A DNA stretch of 64,000 nt from Komagataeibacter melomenusus (GCF_013155395.1 NZ_JABJWC010000003.1:90075-154074), one strand, 5' to 3'. Positions 18,070 to 28,082 are shown, counted from the stretch's first letter. Notes: a model not told the origin generated them from the letters alone. Numbers and translations: made by a program.

Positions 18070-19257
18070 ATGCGCAATAAAGGCGATTTTCTGTTTACAT
18101 CGGAATCAGTATCCGAAGGGCATCCCGACAAGGTCGCTGACCGGATCAGTGATACCGTTCTCGATGCCTTCCTGACAGCAGATGGTGAATCCCGCGTTGC
18201 GTGTGAAACGATGGTCACCACCAACCGCATCATCCTTGCCGGTGAAGTGCGTGGTCCGTCTTCCGTCACCCCTGACCTGCTGATCCAGGGTGCGCGCGAT
18301 GCGGTGAAGGATATCGGCTACGACCAGGCCGGCTTCTCATGGCGCAATGCCGAGGTGGAATACTACCTACATGCCCAGTCCGCCGATATCGCCGTGGGCG
18401 TTGACAGCGCGGGCGACAAGGACGAAGGCGCAGGGGACCAGGGCATCATGTTCGGCTTCGCCACGCGCGAGACTGAAAGCCTCATGCCCGCGCCGCTGTT
18501 CTACGCGCATGACATCCTTCACCGCGTGCGCGACCTGCGCAAGGCGGGCGACCCGCGCGCTGCCGCCCTGCAGCCCGATGCCAAGAGCCAGGTCACGCTG
18601 CGCTATGTCGATGGCAAGCCCGTGGGCGCCACCTCGGTCGTGATCTCGACCCAGCATGTGGAAGGTGCCAGCCAGGCCACCATCCGCGAGGAACTCGGCA
18701 GCATCGTGCGCGATGTGCTGCCTGAGGGCTGGATGCCGCCGGAAGACGAATTCTACGTCAACCCCACCGGCGTGTTCGTGATCGGCGGCCCCGATGGCGA
18801 TTGCGGCCTGACCGGGCGCAAGATCATTGTCGACACCTATGGCGGTGCTGCCCCGCATGGTGGCGGTGCGTTCTCGGGCAAGGACCCCACGAAGGTGGAC
18901 CGCTCGGCAGCCTATGCCTGCCGCTACCTGGCCAAGAACGTGGTGGCTGCGGGCCTTGCCGATCGCTGCACCCTGCAGATTTCCTACGCCATTGGCGTCT
19001 CGCACCCGCTTTCGGTCTATGTGGACCTTGATGGCACGGGCAAGGACATTGATGAGGCAAAGCTTGGCCGCGTCCTGCGCGAGGTCATGGACCTCAGCCC
19101 GCGCGGCATCCGCAGGCACCTGCGCCTCAACCGCCCCATCTACACCCAGACCTCCGCCTACGGCCATTTCGGCCGCACGCCGGATGCGGCGAAGGACGAC
19201 TTCACCTGGGAGCAGACCGATCTGGTCGATGCCCTGCGTGGCGCGTTCAACCGCTAA
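18070..19257 (+). CDS. metK: S-adenosylmethionine synthetase
   Basis: This 395-residue cytoplasmic enzyme makes SAM from methionine and [23 protein letters not shown] at the N-terminus supplies ATP- and metal-binding residues, and the [19 protein letters not shown] loop is diagnostic. The ATG at 18070 follows AGGACCATC; the frame is open further upstream but unconserved. A leader of about 160 nt separates it from the repeat; I recognised no SAM riboswitch there. metK next to trmB is common in alphaproteobacteria. Confidence 0.98.
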   Translation: MRNKGDFLFTSESVSEGHPDKVADRISDTVLDAFLTADGESRVACETMVTTNRIILAGEVRGPSSVTPDLLIQGARDAVKDIGYDQAGFSWRNAEVEYYLHAQSADIAVGVDSAGDKDEGAGDQGIMFGFATRETESLMPAPLFYAHDILHRVRDLRKAGDPRAAALQPDAKSQVTLRYVDGKPVGATSVVISTQHVEGASQATIREELGSIVRDVLPEGWMPPEDEFYVNPTGVFVIGGPDGDCGLTGRKIIVDTYGGAAPHGGGAFSGKDPTKVDRSAAYACRYLAKNVVAAGLADRCTLQISYAIGVSHPLSVYVDLDGTGKDIDEAKLGRVLREVMDLSPRGIRRHLRLNRPIYTQTSAYGHFGRTPDAAKDDFTWEQTDLVDALRGAFNR

Positions 19258-19264
19258 AAGACGA

Positions 19265-19314
19265 TAAAAGTTTTTGGGTGCGGCCTTATTTTAAAATGGC
19301 TGCATCCGGAACTT
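19265..19314. repeat. Dispersed palindromic repeat, copy 2 (degenerate, one hairpin)
   Basis: AAAAGTTTTTGGGTGCGGCC begins like the intact copies, but the GAAGC hairpin is missing and the remaining hairpin (TGCGGCC with GGCTGCA) has diverged. It begins 7 nt after the metK stop. Confidence 0.65.
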
Positions 19315-19424
19315 CTGTATCAGGGGGGCTTGCCATGGCTGCTTGCAAAAGCGGGTCGTGGCGGCCCCCGATGTGTTTTTCAATCATGCCGCACACCGGC
19401 AGCAGGAGCAGGATTTTCGGATAG

Positions 19425-20129
19425 ATGACGGCCTCCGTGGATGTAAAGGCATCGCCAGACCGACTTTATGGGCGCCAGCGCGGCCATCCGCTGCGCCCGC
19501 GCCAGCAGCGCCTGCTCGACCAGACACTGCCACGCCTGCGCTTTCCCCAGGCCGCCATTGCTGACCCGGCCACGGGCTTTGGCCACAAGCCCGCGCAGGT
19601 CTGGCTTGAGGTGGGCTTTGGCGGGGGCGAGCATTCGCTGGCCCAGCATGCCGCCCACCCGGATGTGGGCTATATTGCCTGTGAGGTGTTCGAGAACGGC
19701 CTGTGCTCCCTGCTCTCGCGCGTGGTGCCTGATGGCGGCGAGGAAACCGCCCCCGTGCCTGACATGCTGCGGGTGTGGGATGAGGATGCGCGCATCCTGC
19801 TGCGTGGCCTGCCGGATCAGTCGATCGACCGCCTGTTCCTCATGTTCCCCGATCCATGGCCCAAGTCGCGCCACGCCAAGCGCCGTTTCGTTCACCCCGA
19901 AACGGTGAAGATGGCCGCCCGCATCCTGCGCCCCGGCGCCGTGTGGCGCGTGGCCAGCGATGACCCGACCTATCAGGCCTGGGTGGAGGAAGTGATGGGT
20001 GCCCAGGACCTGTTCGATACAGCCCCCCCCGCCACCGTGCGGCCCGAAGGCTGGCCGCCCACCCGCTACGAGGCCAAGGCGCTGAAGGCTGGCCGCCAGC
20101 CGCTGTACTGGACCTTTACGCGCCGCTGA
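19425..20129 (+). CDS. trmB: tRNA (guanine-N7-)-methyltransferase
   Basis: A 234-residue SAM-dependent enzyme that modifies G46 of tRNAs. VWLEVGFGGGEH is the SAM-binding motif I. MFPDPWPKSRHAKRRF is the TrmB signature holding catalytic Asp and Arg residues. SDDPTYQAW and PPTRYEAKALKAGRQ complete the family pattern. Its TGA is followed immediately by the stop of the convergent SDR gene. Confidence 0.96.
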   Translation: MTASVDVKASPDRLYGRQRGHPLRPRQQRLLDQTLPRLRFPQAAIADPATGFGHKPAQVWLEVGFGGGEHSLAQHAAHPDVGYIACEVFENGLCSLLSRVVPDGGEETAPVPDMLRVWDEDARILLRGLPDQSIDRLFLMFPDPWPKSRHAKRRFVHPETVKMAARILRPGAVWRVASDDPTYQAWVEEVMGAQDLFDTAPPATVRPEGWPPTRYEAKALKAGRQPLYWTFTRR

Positions 20130-21071
20130 TCACGACAGCGACGTGCCGGTCAGCCGTTGGGCCGCCTGCCACAGCCGCCGTGCAATGGTCAGGTCACGGG
20201 CGGCGGGCGGCACGAAGGCTTCGGTCACCGGGCCCCGGCGCTCGCCCCAGCCGCCGGGGCCATAATAACCGCCATCACGCGCCTCGGGCGCCATGGCGGC
20301 GAATTCGATGGGCAATGCCCCCTCGGCGGCGGACTGCCCCATGAGGCGGAACGCCCACACCGCGCCAAAGCGGGTCAGGCGCTCATGCAGACCCTGCTCG
20401 GTATTGAGGCGGCTGGTGGCGATATCGGTCATGGACCAGCCGGGATGGGCTGCGATGGAGTGCAGGTTCCAGCCATGCGTGCGGGCCTGCCGGTCAAGCT
20501 CCAGCGCCAGGATGAGGTCGGCCAGCTTGCTCTGCCGGTAGGCGCGGAACGGCGCGTAGCGGCGGCGGGCCTGCAGGTCATCAAACACGATCTGGCCCGT
20601 CAATGCCGCAAGGCTTGCCACCGTCACCACCCGGCCACCGTGGCGGGGGGCGCACAGCAGGGGGCGCAGGCGCGCGGTGAGCGCGAAGGGACCAAGGAAA
20701 TTGGTGCCGAACTGCAACTCGAACCCGTCGCGCGTTTCCAGCCGGTGGGGCGTGCCCATCACGCCCGCGTTGTTGACCAGCACATCGAGCGTATCGGTTT
20801 CTTGCGCCAGATTGCGGGCAAAGGTCGCGATCGAGTCAAGGGAGGCGACATCAAGCAGGCGGAAGGAGGCATCGGCCCCCGGCGCGTCATGCTGCAGGCG
20901 CGTGAGGGCCGCCAGTCCCTTGTCGGGGTTGCGGCCCGCCAGCATGACCCGCGCGCCGCGCCGTGCCAGGCCAAGGGCGGTCTGGTAGCCCAGGCCACCG
21001 GTGGCACCCGTGACCAGGGCCAGGCGTCCGTCCATGCGGGGGGCCTGTTTTATGGTCCAGTGTCTGCTCAT
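20130..21071 (-). CDS. Short-chain dehydrogenase/reductase
   Basis: A 313-residue NAD(P)-dependent oxidoreductase of the retinol-dehydrogenase/WWOX-like SDR group. TGATGGLGYQTA is the cofactor loop, NNAGVMG stabilises the sheet, and YRQSK holds the catalytic Tyr and Lys. The substrate cannot be predicted. The start overlaps the dedA-like stop by 4 nt, so the two genes are probably cotranscribed. Confidence 0.9.
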   Translation of the reverse strand: MSRHWTIKQAPRMDGRLALVTGATGGLGYQTALGLARRGARVMLAGRNPDKGLAALTRLQHDAPGADASFRLLDVASLDSIATFARNLAQETDTLDVLVNNAGVMGTPHRLETRDGFELQFGTNFLGPFALTARLRPLLCAPRHGGRVVTVASLAALTGQIVFDDLQARRRYAPFRAYRQSKLADLILALELDRQARTHGWNLHSIAAHPGWSMTDIATSRLNTEQGLHERLTRFGAVWAFRLMGQSAAEGALPIEFAAMAPEARDGGYYGPGGWGERRGPVTEAFVPPAARDLTIARRLWQAAQRLTGTSLS

Positions 21072-21766
21072 GGTTCAGCCTGTTCTCCGGGTTGGTTCAT
21101 TTCCTTTTCGGCGGTGGCTTCCGCCTCGGCCGTCAGCCGCGCCTCGTTGCGCCGCAGGAAAATGATGGCACACACCAGCATGATCCCGCCACAGGTGGCC
21201 ACCGCCATGCCCACCGGCCCCGACAGCCGGGTAATGCGGTTGCCCAGGAAGTAGGCGGCATAGGCATAGCCGCCCGCCCATAATATGCCCCCCATGGCGT
21301 TGAACAGGAGGAATTTGGGCCATGCCATGTGGTTGGCGCCCGCCAGCAGGGCAACAAATACCCGCAATATGGCGATAAAGCGCCCCACGAACACGATGAT
21401 GCCCCCATGCCGGCGGAACAGGAAGCGCCCGAGTTGCAGCCGCCGCGCGGTCAGCCCGATGCGCGCGCCCTTGCGCTCGAGCAGCGGGTAGCCCAGCCAT
21501 TTGCCAATCAGGTAGCCGCAGTTGTCGCCCATGATCGCGCCCACGATGGCGGCACTCGCCACCCATCTGATGTCCAGCCTGTGGGTGGTGGCGCAGTAGA
21601 GGGCGGCGGAAATGACCAGTGTTTCCGCCGGAAGCGGGATGCCCATGCTCTCAAGCATGACAATGACCCCGATTACGCCATAGCCGTAATGCTGGAAAAG
21701 GGATTCAAGATGGTGAAGCAGCGGACTACCTGTCACAGATAAGAAGATTATGTAGGGTACGGGCAC
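21068..21766 (-). CDS. DedA-family membrane protein
   Basis: A 232-residue SNARE-associated/DedA protein with about five hydrophobic segments. ESMGIPLPAETLVI, GDNCGYLIGKWLG and FVGRFIAILRVFVALLAGA carry the family's conserved E, G and R residues. Members are proton-dependent and include lipid scramblases and flippases. The GTG at 21766 gives an N-terminus with no good ribosome binding site, and the true start may be the GTG at 21733. Confidence 0.85.
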   Translation of the reverse strand: MPVPYIIFLSVTGSPLLHHLESLFQHYGYGVIGVIVMLESMGIPLPAETLVISAALYCATTHRLDIRWVASAAIVGAIMGDNCGYLIGKWLGYPLLERKGARIGLTARRLQLGRFLFRRHGGIIVFVGRFIAILRVFVALLAGANHMAWPKFLLFNAMGGILWAGGYAYAAYFLGNRITRLSGPVGMAVATCGGIMLVCAIIFLRRNEARLTAEAEATAEKEMNQPGEQAEP

Positions 21767-21832
21767 AGGCCGTGGAACACGGTTTGGGCAATCCCGACAC
21801 CATTGTCACGCACAAATGGCAGGAGCTAAAGC

Positions 21833-23812
21833 ATGACCCAGTCCGGCACCAGCGGCAAGACGGACATCGATATACGCCCTTACGGCACGTGGCCCTCACC
21901 CGTCAGCGCGGCGCTGGTGGCGGGGCAGACGGTGTCGCTGTCCGATGTGCGGGTTGACGGGCGGGATATTTACTGGGTCGAGGGCCGCCCGGCTGAAGGC
22001 GGCCGCCGGGTGCTGGTGCGCGCCCGCGCGGGCGTGGTGGCGGACATGACCCCTGCCCCGTTTGATGTGGGCACCCGCGTGCATGAATATGGCGGCGGTG
22101 CCTATGCCGTGTGTCAGGGCCGGATTGCGCTGAGCAACCGGCGCGATGGCAGCGTGTGGCTGATGGAAGGCGGGCAGTCGCGCTGCCTCGCCGCAGGGGC
22201 CGGGCTACGATTTGCCGACCTGACCTTCAGCGCCGATGGCCGCTTCCTGTTCTGCGTGCGTGAGGACCATGGCGTGGCGGAGGGCGAGCCTGCCGCCGCC
22301 ATCGTGGTGCTGGACTGCACGGCGCCGGTCGAGGACCCGGCCTTCAATGGCGGCACGCCGCTGGTGATGGGGCCGGATTTCCTGTCCTCGCCCCGCCCCT
22401 CGCCCGATGGGCGGTACCTGGCCTGGATCGAGTGGGACCACCCCGCCATGCCGTGGGATGCCACCCGCCTGCGGGTGGCCACCCTGCTGCAGGAAGGAGG
22501 CGACCCTCCGCGCCTTGCGGCACCCTGGACGCTGGCAGGCGAGGACGGGCAGGCGGAATCCGTCATCGAGCCGTGCTGGGATGCGGCAGGCCGCCTGCTG
22601 GCCCTGTCGGACCGCAGCGGGTGGTGGAACCTCTATCGTTTCGACACCACATCCTCCGCCCCGGTGGCGGTGGCCCCCATGCAGGCCGAAATCGGCCAGC
22701 CGCACTGGATCTTCGGCCTGCGCAGCTATGCGCTGCTGGCCGATGGCACGATCCTGGCCATGATCATCAGCGGTGGTGAAGCCCGCATGGCCTGCCTGCG
22801 TGATGGCGTGGCGACACCCGTGGCCCTTGGCCACCCCGCCGGCTGCCCCGTGCCGGTGGAAGGCGGCGGCTTTGCGTGGCTCGACGTGCCGCCTGACAAT
22901 GCGGCAGCGGTGGTGACAGGCAGCCCGGGGCAGCCGCCCCATGTGCTGCGTCGTGCCACCGACCTGCCGCTTGACCCTGCCGATATCGCCCTGCCGCGCG
23001 CCATCACCTTTCCCCTGCCTGCGGGTGAAGGCACGGGGCAGGCCTTTTTCTATGCGCCCGCCAGCAGCCGCTACGGCGGCCCTGCGGGTGAAAAGCCGCC
23101 GCTGGTGGTCATGGCCCATGGCGGCCCGACCGGGCGGGCGAGTGCCGCCTTCTCGTTCAAGGTGCAGTGGTGGACCAGCCGGGGTTTTGCGGTGGTGGAT
23201 GTCAATTATGGTGGTTCGACCGGCTTTGGCCGCGCCTACCGCCAGCGGCTCGAGGGCCAGTGGGGCGTGGTGGATGTGGATGACTGCATCGCCGCCTGCC
23301 ATGATCTGGCCACGCAGGGCCTGGTGGACCCCACCCGCATCGTCATACGCGGCAGCAGCGCCGGGGGGCTGACGGTGCTGCTGGCGCTGGCCCGTTCGGA
23401 CCTGTTTGCCGCCGGTACCAGCCTGTATGGCGTAACCGACCTGCGCGCGCTGGCAACCGATACCCACAAATTCGAGTCACGCTATCTTGATACGCTGGTT
23501 GGCCCCTACCCTGCCGATGAAGCGACCTATCTGGCCCGCTCCCCCATTACGCAGGTCGCCCACATCAAGGCGCCGGTGCTGTTTTTGCAGGGGCTGGACG
23601 ACAGGGTGGTGCCCCCTTCGCAGGCGCGCTCCATGGTCGCGGCCCTGCGTGGGCAGGGCGTGCCCTGTGCTTTGTATGAATTCGCAGGCGAGGGCCACGG
23701 CTTCCGGCAGGAGGCGACCATACGGCAGGCGTGGGAACTGGAACTGGCCTTCTACCAGCAGGTACTACGCCTGCCCGTGACCCCTGCCCTTGCGGTTGAT
23801 CTGAAGGCTTAG
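21833..23812 (+). CDS. S9-family prolyl oligopeptidase-like peptidase
   Basis: A 659-residue acylaminoacyl-peptidase/dipeptidyl-aminopeptidase-like serine peptidase. The N-terminal 400 residues form a predicted beta-propeller. The C-terminal alpha/beta-hydrolase domain has S509 in RGSSAGG, D590 in GLDDRVVPP and H622 in GEGHGF. No signal peptide is seen, so it is probably cytoplasmic. AGGAG lies 7 nt upstream of the ATG. It is convergent with the MFS gene across a repeat copy. Confidence 0.9.
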   Translation: MTQSGTSGKTDIDIRPYGTWPSPVSAALVAGQTVSLSDVRVDGRDIYWVEGRPAEGGRRVLVRARAGVVADMTPAPFDVGTRVHEYGGGAYAVCQGRIALSNRRDGSVWLMEGGQSRCLAAGAGLRFADLTFSADGRFLFCVREDHGVAEGEPAAAIVVLDCTAPVEDPAFNGGTPLVMGPDFLSSPRPSPDGRYLAWIEWDHPAMPWDATRLRVATLLQEGGDPPRLAAPWTLAGEDGQAESVIEPCWDAAGRLLALSDRSGWWNLYRFDTTSSAPVAVAPMQAEIGQPHWIFGLRSYALLADGTILAMIISGGEARMACLRDGVATPVALGHPAGCPVPVEGGGFAWLDVPPDNAAAVVTGSPGQPPHVLRRATDLPLDPADIALPRAITFPLPAGEGTGQAFFYAPASSRYGGPAGEKPPLVVMAHGGPTGRASAAFSFKVQWWTSRGFAVVDVNYGGSTGFGRAYRQRLEGQWGVVDVDDCIAACHDLATQGLVDPTRIVIRGSSAGGLTVLLALARSDLFAAGTSLYGVTDLRALATDTHKFESRYLDTLVGPYPADEATYLARSPITQVAHIKAPVLFLQGLDDRVVPPSQARSMVAALRGQGVPCALYEFAGEGHGFRQEATIRQAWELELAFYQQVLRLPVTPALAVDLKA

Positions 23813-23814
23813 GG

Positions 23815-23896
23815 AAGTTTTTGGTGAAGTTTTTTTCAAAAAGCTTCTAAAGAACGCCGCCTTTTTGCAAAAAGGCGGCCCCAAAAAACACCTTTA
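23815..23896. repeat. Dispersed palindromic repeat, copy 3 (intact), between convergent genes
   Basis: A GAAG-type T-rich hairpin with one arm change (23827-23847) and GCCGCC...GGCGGC (23856-23879) lie inside arms AAGTTTTTGG and CCAAAAAA. It starts 2 nt after the peptidase stop and its far end reaches the stop codon of the convergent MFS gene, filling the whole junction. Confidence 0.9.
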
Positions 23897-25372
23897 TTCC
23901 TCTTCCTCCACGATCGCGGTATTGCCGCGCGTGGGGCGGAATCGGCCTTCGCGCAGGGCCTCCTCGATATCCTCCAGCGAGGCGCCACGCGTTTCAGGCA
24001 CCATGAAATACACGAACAGCACCGAAAGCAGGTTCACCCCGGCATAGAACCACATGGTGCCGCCCAGCGTGATCTTGGTGACCAGCGTGAGCGCCGTGCT
24101 GGTCACCAGCAGGTCGCTGCCCCACAGCATGGCCGAGTGCAGGCTGGTGGCGTTGCCACGCATGGAGAGCGGGAACATCTCCGCACCCAGCAGCCAGCCC
24201 ACCACCTGGATGCCACCGGCGTTGAACACCATGAACAGCAGCATGAACACGATGATCAGCCAGCTGCCCATGCTGCCCGGCTGCGGGTGGGCGAGGAACA
24301 TGATGCCCAGCCCGATCAGGCTCAGCACGCTGCCCGGCCCCATGACCAGCACAAGGCGGCGGCGGCCGATGCGGTCCACGATGTTCGAGCCCAGAACGGT
24401 CATGACCAGATAGATGATGGAAATGCCGATACTGGCCATCAGCGCCGATGAACTGCCAAACCCCGCATCCGACAGGAAGGTCGGCGCGTAGTAGATCATC
24501 ATCTCCAGCCCGCCTGCCTGCGTGAAGAAGGCAACGCCAAGGGCGGCCACGAGTGCCGGGCGCACCCAGGGCTGGCGGATGCCGCGCCAGCCGATGTCGC
24601 GCGGGTCGGTCTCTTCATTGGCGTTGGCGTGGATGCGGCGCATCTCGCGGCGGATCTCGCGCTCGGAGGTGCGGATGCGCTGGAGCTGCTCAAGGGCGGA
24701 ATCCAGGCTTTCATGTTCCGCCGCCCAGCGCGGGCTCTTGGGCAGGAAGAACATGGAGATGAACACGCCCGCCGCCGGAATGGCCGCAATGGCCACCATC
24801 GGCCGCCAGCCCCACGCATCACGCGCGGCAAAGCCGATGATGTTGGCGGCAAAGATGCCGATGCCGATGGCGATGTTGAACATCGTGACCATATGGCCGC
24901 GCTTGTGCGCGGGGGCGAGTTCCGAGATGTACATCGGCACCACCTGCGTGGAACCACCCACCGCGAGCCCCAGGAACACGCGCGCCACGATAAGCGTATA
25001 CACATCGGGCGAAAACGCGCAGGCCAGCGCGCCAAGCACGAACACCGCCGTCACGATCATGACCGATTTGCGCCGGCCATAATGCTCCGACAGCCAGCCG
25101 GTGAGCAGCGAACCGAGCACGGCCCCCGCCAGGATGGCGGAAGCCACCATCTCCTGCAGGAAGCTGCTGAGGTGGAAGTCCTTGGTGATGAGCAGGAGCG
25201 CGCCCGATACGATGCCGGTATCGTAACCATAGAGGCCGCCACAGATTGCGGCCACGATGGCTGCGAGCCACAGGGTCTTGCGCGCGTTGGGTGAGATCTC
25301 GATCTGCGACAGATCGGGTAATGGTTCGGTGGGTGGCTGCGTGGTCTGGGGCGGGGGGGACTGGGTGTTCAT
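23894..25372 (-). CDS. MFS sugar porter
   Basis: A 492-residue, 12-TM major facilitator of the sugar:H+ symporter group. YGYDTGIVSGALLLI in TM1, EHYGRRKSV between TM2 and TM3, PKSPRW after TM6, DRIGRRRLVL between TM8 and TM9 and VPETRG after TM12 are all in place. The ATG at 25372 follows GGAAAAGG; an ATG at 25408 lacks a ribosome binding site. The substrate is unknown, but a second porter with the same signature lies at 30046. Confidence 0.92.
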   Translation of the reverse strand: MNTQSPPPQTTQPPTEPLPDLSQIEISPNARKTLWLAAIVAAICGGLYGYDTGIVSGALLLITKDFHLSSFLQEMVASAILAGAVLGSLLTGWLSEHYGRRKSVMIVTAVFVLGALACAFSPDVYTLIVARVFLGLAVGGSTQVVPMYISELAPAHKRGHMVTMFNIAIGIGIFAANIIGFAARDAWGWRPMVAIAAIPAAGVFISMFFLPKSPRWAAEHESLDSALEQLQRIRTSEREIRREMRRIHANANEETDPRDIGWRGIRQPWVRPALVAALGVAFFTQAGGLEMMIYYAPTFLSDAGFGSSSALMASIGISIIYLVMTVLGSNIVDRIGRRRLVLVMGPGSVLSLIGLGIMFLAHPQPGSMGSWLIIVFMLLFMVFNAGGIQVVGWLLGAEMFPLSMRGNATSLHSAMLWGSDLLVTSTALTLVTKITLGGTMWFYAGVNLLSVLFVYFMVPETRGASLEDIEEALREGRFRPTRGNTAIVEEEE

Positions 25373-25435
25373 GCGGGTGCCTTTTCCTTCCTTGTTGTTA
25401 TAATTCATCCGTATCGGCCCGGTTCCCCCGCAGGG

Positions 25436-26875
25436 TCAGCCTGCCCCTTTGTGGGGCCGGGCGTTGAGGGCGGCCTTCATGCGGGCGATGTGCCCCATGG
25501 TGGCGTGCAGGCCGCTCCAGTCATCGGCCGTGGCGATGGGCTGCCACAGGGCCTCCACGGTCTCGACCGGCATCAGGCACGGCGCCCCGTCAGCGAAATA
25601 GGGGTGCGACAGGTCGCAGCCAGCCAGGGGCTCATGCTGCATGAGCGCATCGAGTACGGGGCGGAAACTGTCCTGTGCATAAAAGAATGCATGCGGCCCC
25701 GATATGGCCCGTTTTTGGCTCCTGGGGCCACCATACCAGTCAAAAAATGGAAATTCAAACCCAATCTGGCTTTCTTCCATGAAAGAGAACAGACATTCAC
25801 GCAGATGTTGCGATGATTTTCTTGAAATCTCATTGACGCCAAGCCGGTTTAATACAGAAATATCAAGGAATCTTTCATATCTTTCCCAGAAGTTATCAAA
25901 AATACTTTGGATTTTCTCAAGTGACGAAAGCGCGATCAGGCACTCGCCCAGCCGGGCCACGTTCCACATCATCGCCTCGGGCTGGCGGCCATAGGCATAC
26001 AGGCCCGAATGGTCGAAATAGGCGGCGGTGAAGCGGGGGTCAAAGCTGGGCAGGAACCGCCACGGGCCGTAATCGAAGCTCTCACCGGTCAGGTTGATGT
26101 TGTCGGTATTGAGCACCCCGTGCACGAAGCCCGCCGTCATCCACTGCGCCGTCATCTCGGCCATGCGGGTGGTTGCGGCATCGTACAGCGCTGCCGCCGG
26201 GTCGGGTTCGTTTGCAAGGTGGGGGTAGTAGGTCTCGAGCACGTAGGCCACGAGATGGCGCAGGCTGGCCTTGTCATCCTTCGCCACGAGGCGCTGGAAC
26301 GTGCCGATGCGGATATGCGAATGGCTCAGCCGCGCCAGAACGCATGAGCGCGTGGGCGAGGGTTCGTCGCCCCGGTGCAGCGCCTCGCCGGTTTCGATCA
26401 CGCTCAATGTGCGCGAGGTGCGCACGCCCATCGCATCAAGCCGCTCGCTGGCCAGGATTTCACGCACGCCGCCCTTGAGCGTCAGCCGCCCGTCCCCCCC
26501 GCGTGACCATGGTGTGGTGCCGCTGCCCTTGGTGCCGATATCGAGCAGGCGGCCATCCACGCTGTCCATGAGCTGGGCGAACAGGAAGCCACGCCCGTCG
26601 CCCAGATCGGGATTGTACGACCGGAACTGGTGGCCGTGATAGCGCAGCGCGAGTGGCTGGGGCAGCGAGCCGGGCAAGGGGTCGAAATGGCCAAAATGGC
26701 GGATCCACTCCGCATCCGTCAGCCCGTCAAGGCCAATGCGGGGCGAGACGTCGTGATTACGGTAGCGCAGGATATGGGCGGGGAAGGTGGCGGCCTGCAC
26801 CACGTCATAGAATTCATCGCCGAGGCGGCTGTGATGGGTGGCGGGGGCGTAGCAATCGGAGAATGGCATTTTCAT
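25436..26875 (-). CDS. selO: Protein adenylyltransferase SelO (YdiU/UPF0061)
   Basis: A 479-residue pseudokinase-fold enzyme that AMPylates proteins in redox stress. GHQFRSYNPDLGDGRGFLFAQ, DIGTKGSGTTPWSRGGDGRLTLKGGVRE and GFVHGVLNTDNINLTGESFDYGP hold the nucleotide- and metal-binding residues. The C-terminus (VEALWQPIATADDW) differs from the NPKYVLRN ending of E. coli SelO, as in a variant group I associate with alphaproteobacteria. The stretch at about 25700-25930 is clearly more A+T-rich than its surroundings. It follows the CoA hydrolase gene by 22 nt. Confidence 0.9.
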   Translation of the reverse strand: MKMPFSDCYAPATHHSRLGDEFYDVVQAATFPAHILRYRNHDVSPRIGLDGLTDAEWIRHFGHFDPLPGSLPQPLALRYHGHQFRSYNPDLGDGRGFLFAQLMDSVDGRLLDIGTKGSGTTPWSRGGDGRLTLKGGVREILASERLDAMGVRTSRTLSVIETGEALHRGDEPSPTRSCVLARLSHSHIRIGTFQRLVAKDDKASLRHLVAYVLETYYPHLANEPDPAAALYDAATTRMAEMTAQWMTAGFVHGVLNTDNINLTGESFDYGPWRFLPSFDPRFTAAYFDHSGLYAYGRQPEAMMWNVARLGECLIALSSLEKIQSIFDNFWERYERFLDISVLNRLGVNEISRKSSQHLRECLFSFMEESQIGFEFPFFDWYGGPRSQKRAISGPHAFFYAQDSFRPVLDALMQHEPLAGCDLSHPYFADGAPCLMPVETVEALWQPIATADDWSGLHATMGHIARMKAALNARPHKGAG

Positions 26876-26897
26876 CTACTTTATGGGTGATAATTTA

Positions 26898-27956
26898 TTA
26901 TTCCTGATCCGCATCGCGCACGGGCAGGCCGAGGGAAAAGGATGCATGGTTTTGCAGGCAGGAGGCAATTTCCCGCCCGGACACGTCGCCCAGCGTGGGC
27001 GGAGACCAGCGTGGCGCGTTGTCCTTGTCGATCAGGCGCGCGCGCACGCCCTCGGTAAAATCGGGGCGGCGGAGCAACTGGCTGATCAGCTGGAATTCCT
27101 GTTCCAGCACATGGTCAAGGTCGGGCCGGGCGCGGGCTGCGTGATAGGCGGCAAAGGTGATGCATAGCGAGAACGGGCACGCACCCTGCATGGCCGCAAG
27201 GTCAGCCTGCGCCCAGGGGGCCGCATGGGCGCGGAGCCGCGCCATGACCGTTGCCACGTCCGGCGCGTCATAGACCGGGGCGATGGTGGCTGTGTCCGGC
27301 CCGCCATCAAGGGCCGGGCAGGGTGGCAGGCTGTCCATCACCTGCCCTGCGGGCCTGTGGGTCAGCGCGTGTCGTATGTCGTCAAGCTGGCCGGAGGGGG
27401 CCTGCCGGTCGGCAAAGCCTGCGGCGATGGCCATGGTGGCGTTCATGCGCCCCCCGGTCAGGCCAAGGCGCAGCCCGCTCAGCCCCGGCGCGCGGGACAG
27501 CAGGTAGGACCCGCCGGCATCCGGCGTCAACGCGATGGCGTTTTCCGGCATGGCCACGCAGGTACGCTCGGTCACGATGCGGTGGCGCACATGCCCGCCC
27601 AGCCCCACGCCGCCGCCCATGCAGATCCCGTCAAGAAACGAGACAACCGGCTTGGGGTAGCCCGCCAGCATCGAGGCCAGCCGGTAGCTGTGGCGGAAGG
27701 GTTCTGTTGCCGCCTCTGCCCCATGCGCCTGCAACAGGGCGCGGATGGCGCGGATATCGCCGCCTGCGCAGAAGGCGCGGGGGCTGGTGCTGTCAAGCAG
27801 CACGGTTTCAACGCCCGGGTCATGGCGCCACGCCCGCAGGGTGGCGGCAAGGTGGCTGATCATATCCAGGTTCAGGGCATTGAGGGCTTCGGGGCGGGCG
27901 AGGGTGATGCGGCCGAGCGCACCTTCGTGGCGGGTCTGGATGGGTTCGGGGGGCAA
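26898..27956 (-). CDS. 3-hydroxyisobutyryl-CoA hydrolase / enoyl-CoA hydratase family
   Basis: About 352 residues with a crotonase fold. RPEALNALNLDMI, the oxyanion loop FCAGGDIRAI and SFLDGICMGGGVGLGGH fit HIBYL-CoA hydrolases of valine breakdown. The length and C-terminal part (TLGDVSGREIASCL) favour the hydrolase over simple hydratases. No ATG start is available. A TTG at 27956 with AAGGA 8 nt upstream is preferred to a TTG at 27992 that has no ribosome binding site. It is likely cotranscribed with selO. Confidence 0.83.
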   Translation of the reverse strand: MPPEPIQTRHEGALGRITLARPEALNALNLDMISHLAATLRAWRHDPGVETVLLDSTSPRAFCAGGDIRAIRALLQAHGAEAATEPFRHSYRLASMLAGYPKPVVSFLDGICMGGGVGLGGHVRHRIVTERTCVAMPENAIALTPDAGGSYLLSRAPGLSGLRLGLTGGRMNATMAIAAGFADRQAPSGQLDDIRHALTHRPAGQVMDSLPPCPALDGGPDTATIAPVYDAPDVATVMARLRAHAAPWAQADLAAMQGACPFSLCITFAAYHAARARPDLDHVLEQEFQLISQLLRRPDFTEGVRARLIDKDNAPRWSPPTLGDVSGREIASCLQNHASFSLGLPVRDADQE

Positions 27957-28082
27957 GATGTGCGTCCTTTCATATGGTTTTGCGGTATTCAATGGCGATA
28001 GAATGCGCTACCTCCGCTGCTGTCCGGCGTCACGGCTGCGTGCGGACTACAGGCATGCACAGTTACCGAAGGCAGAAGCACC

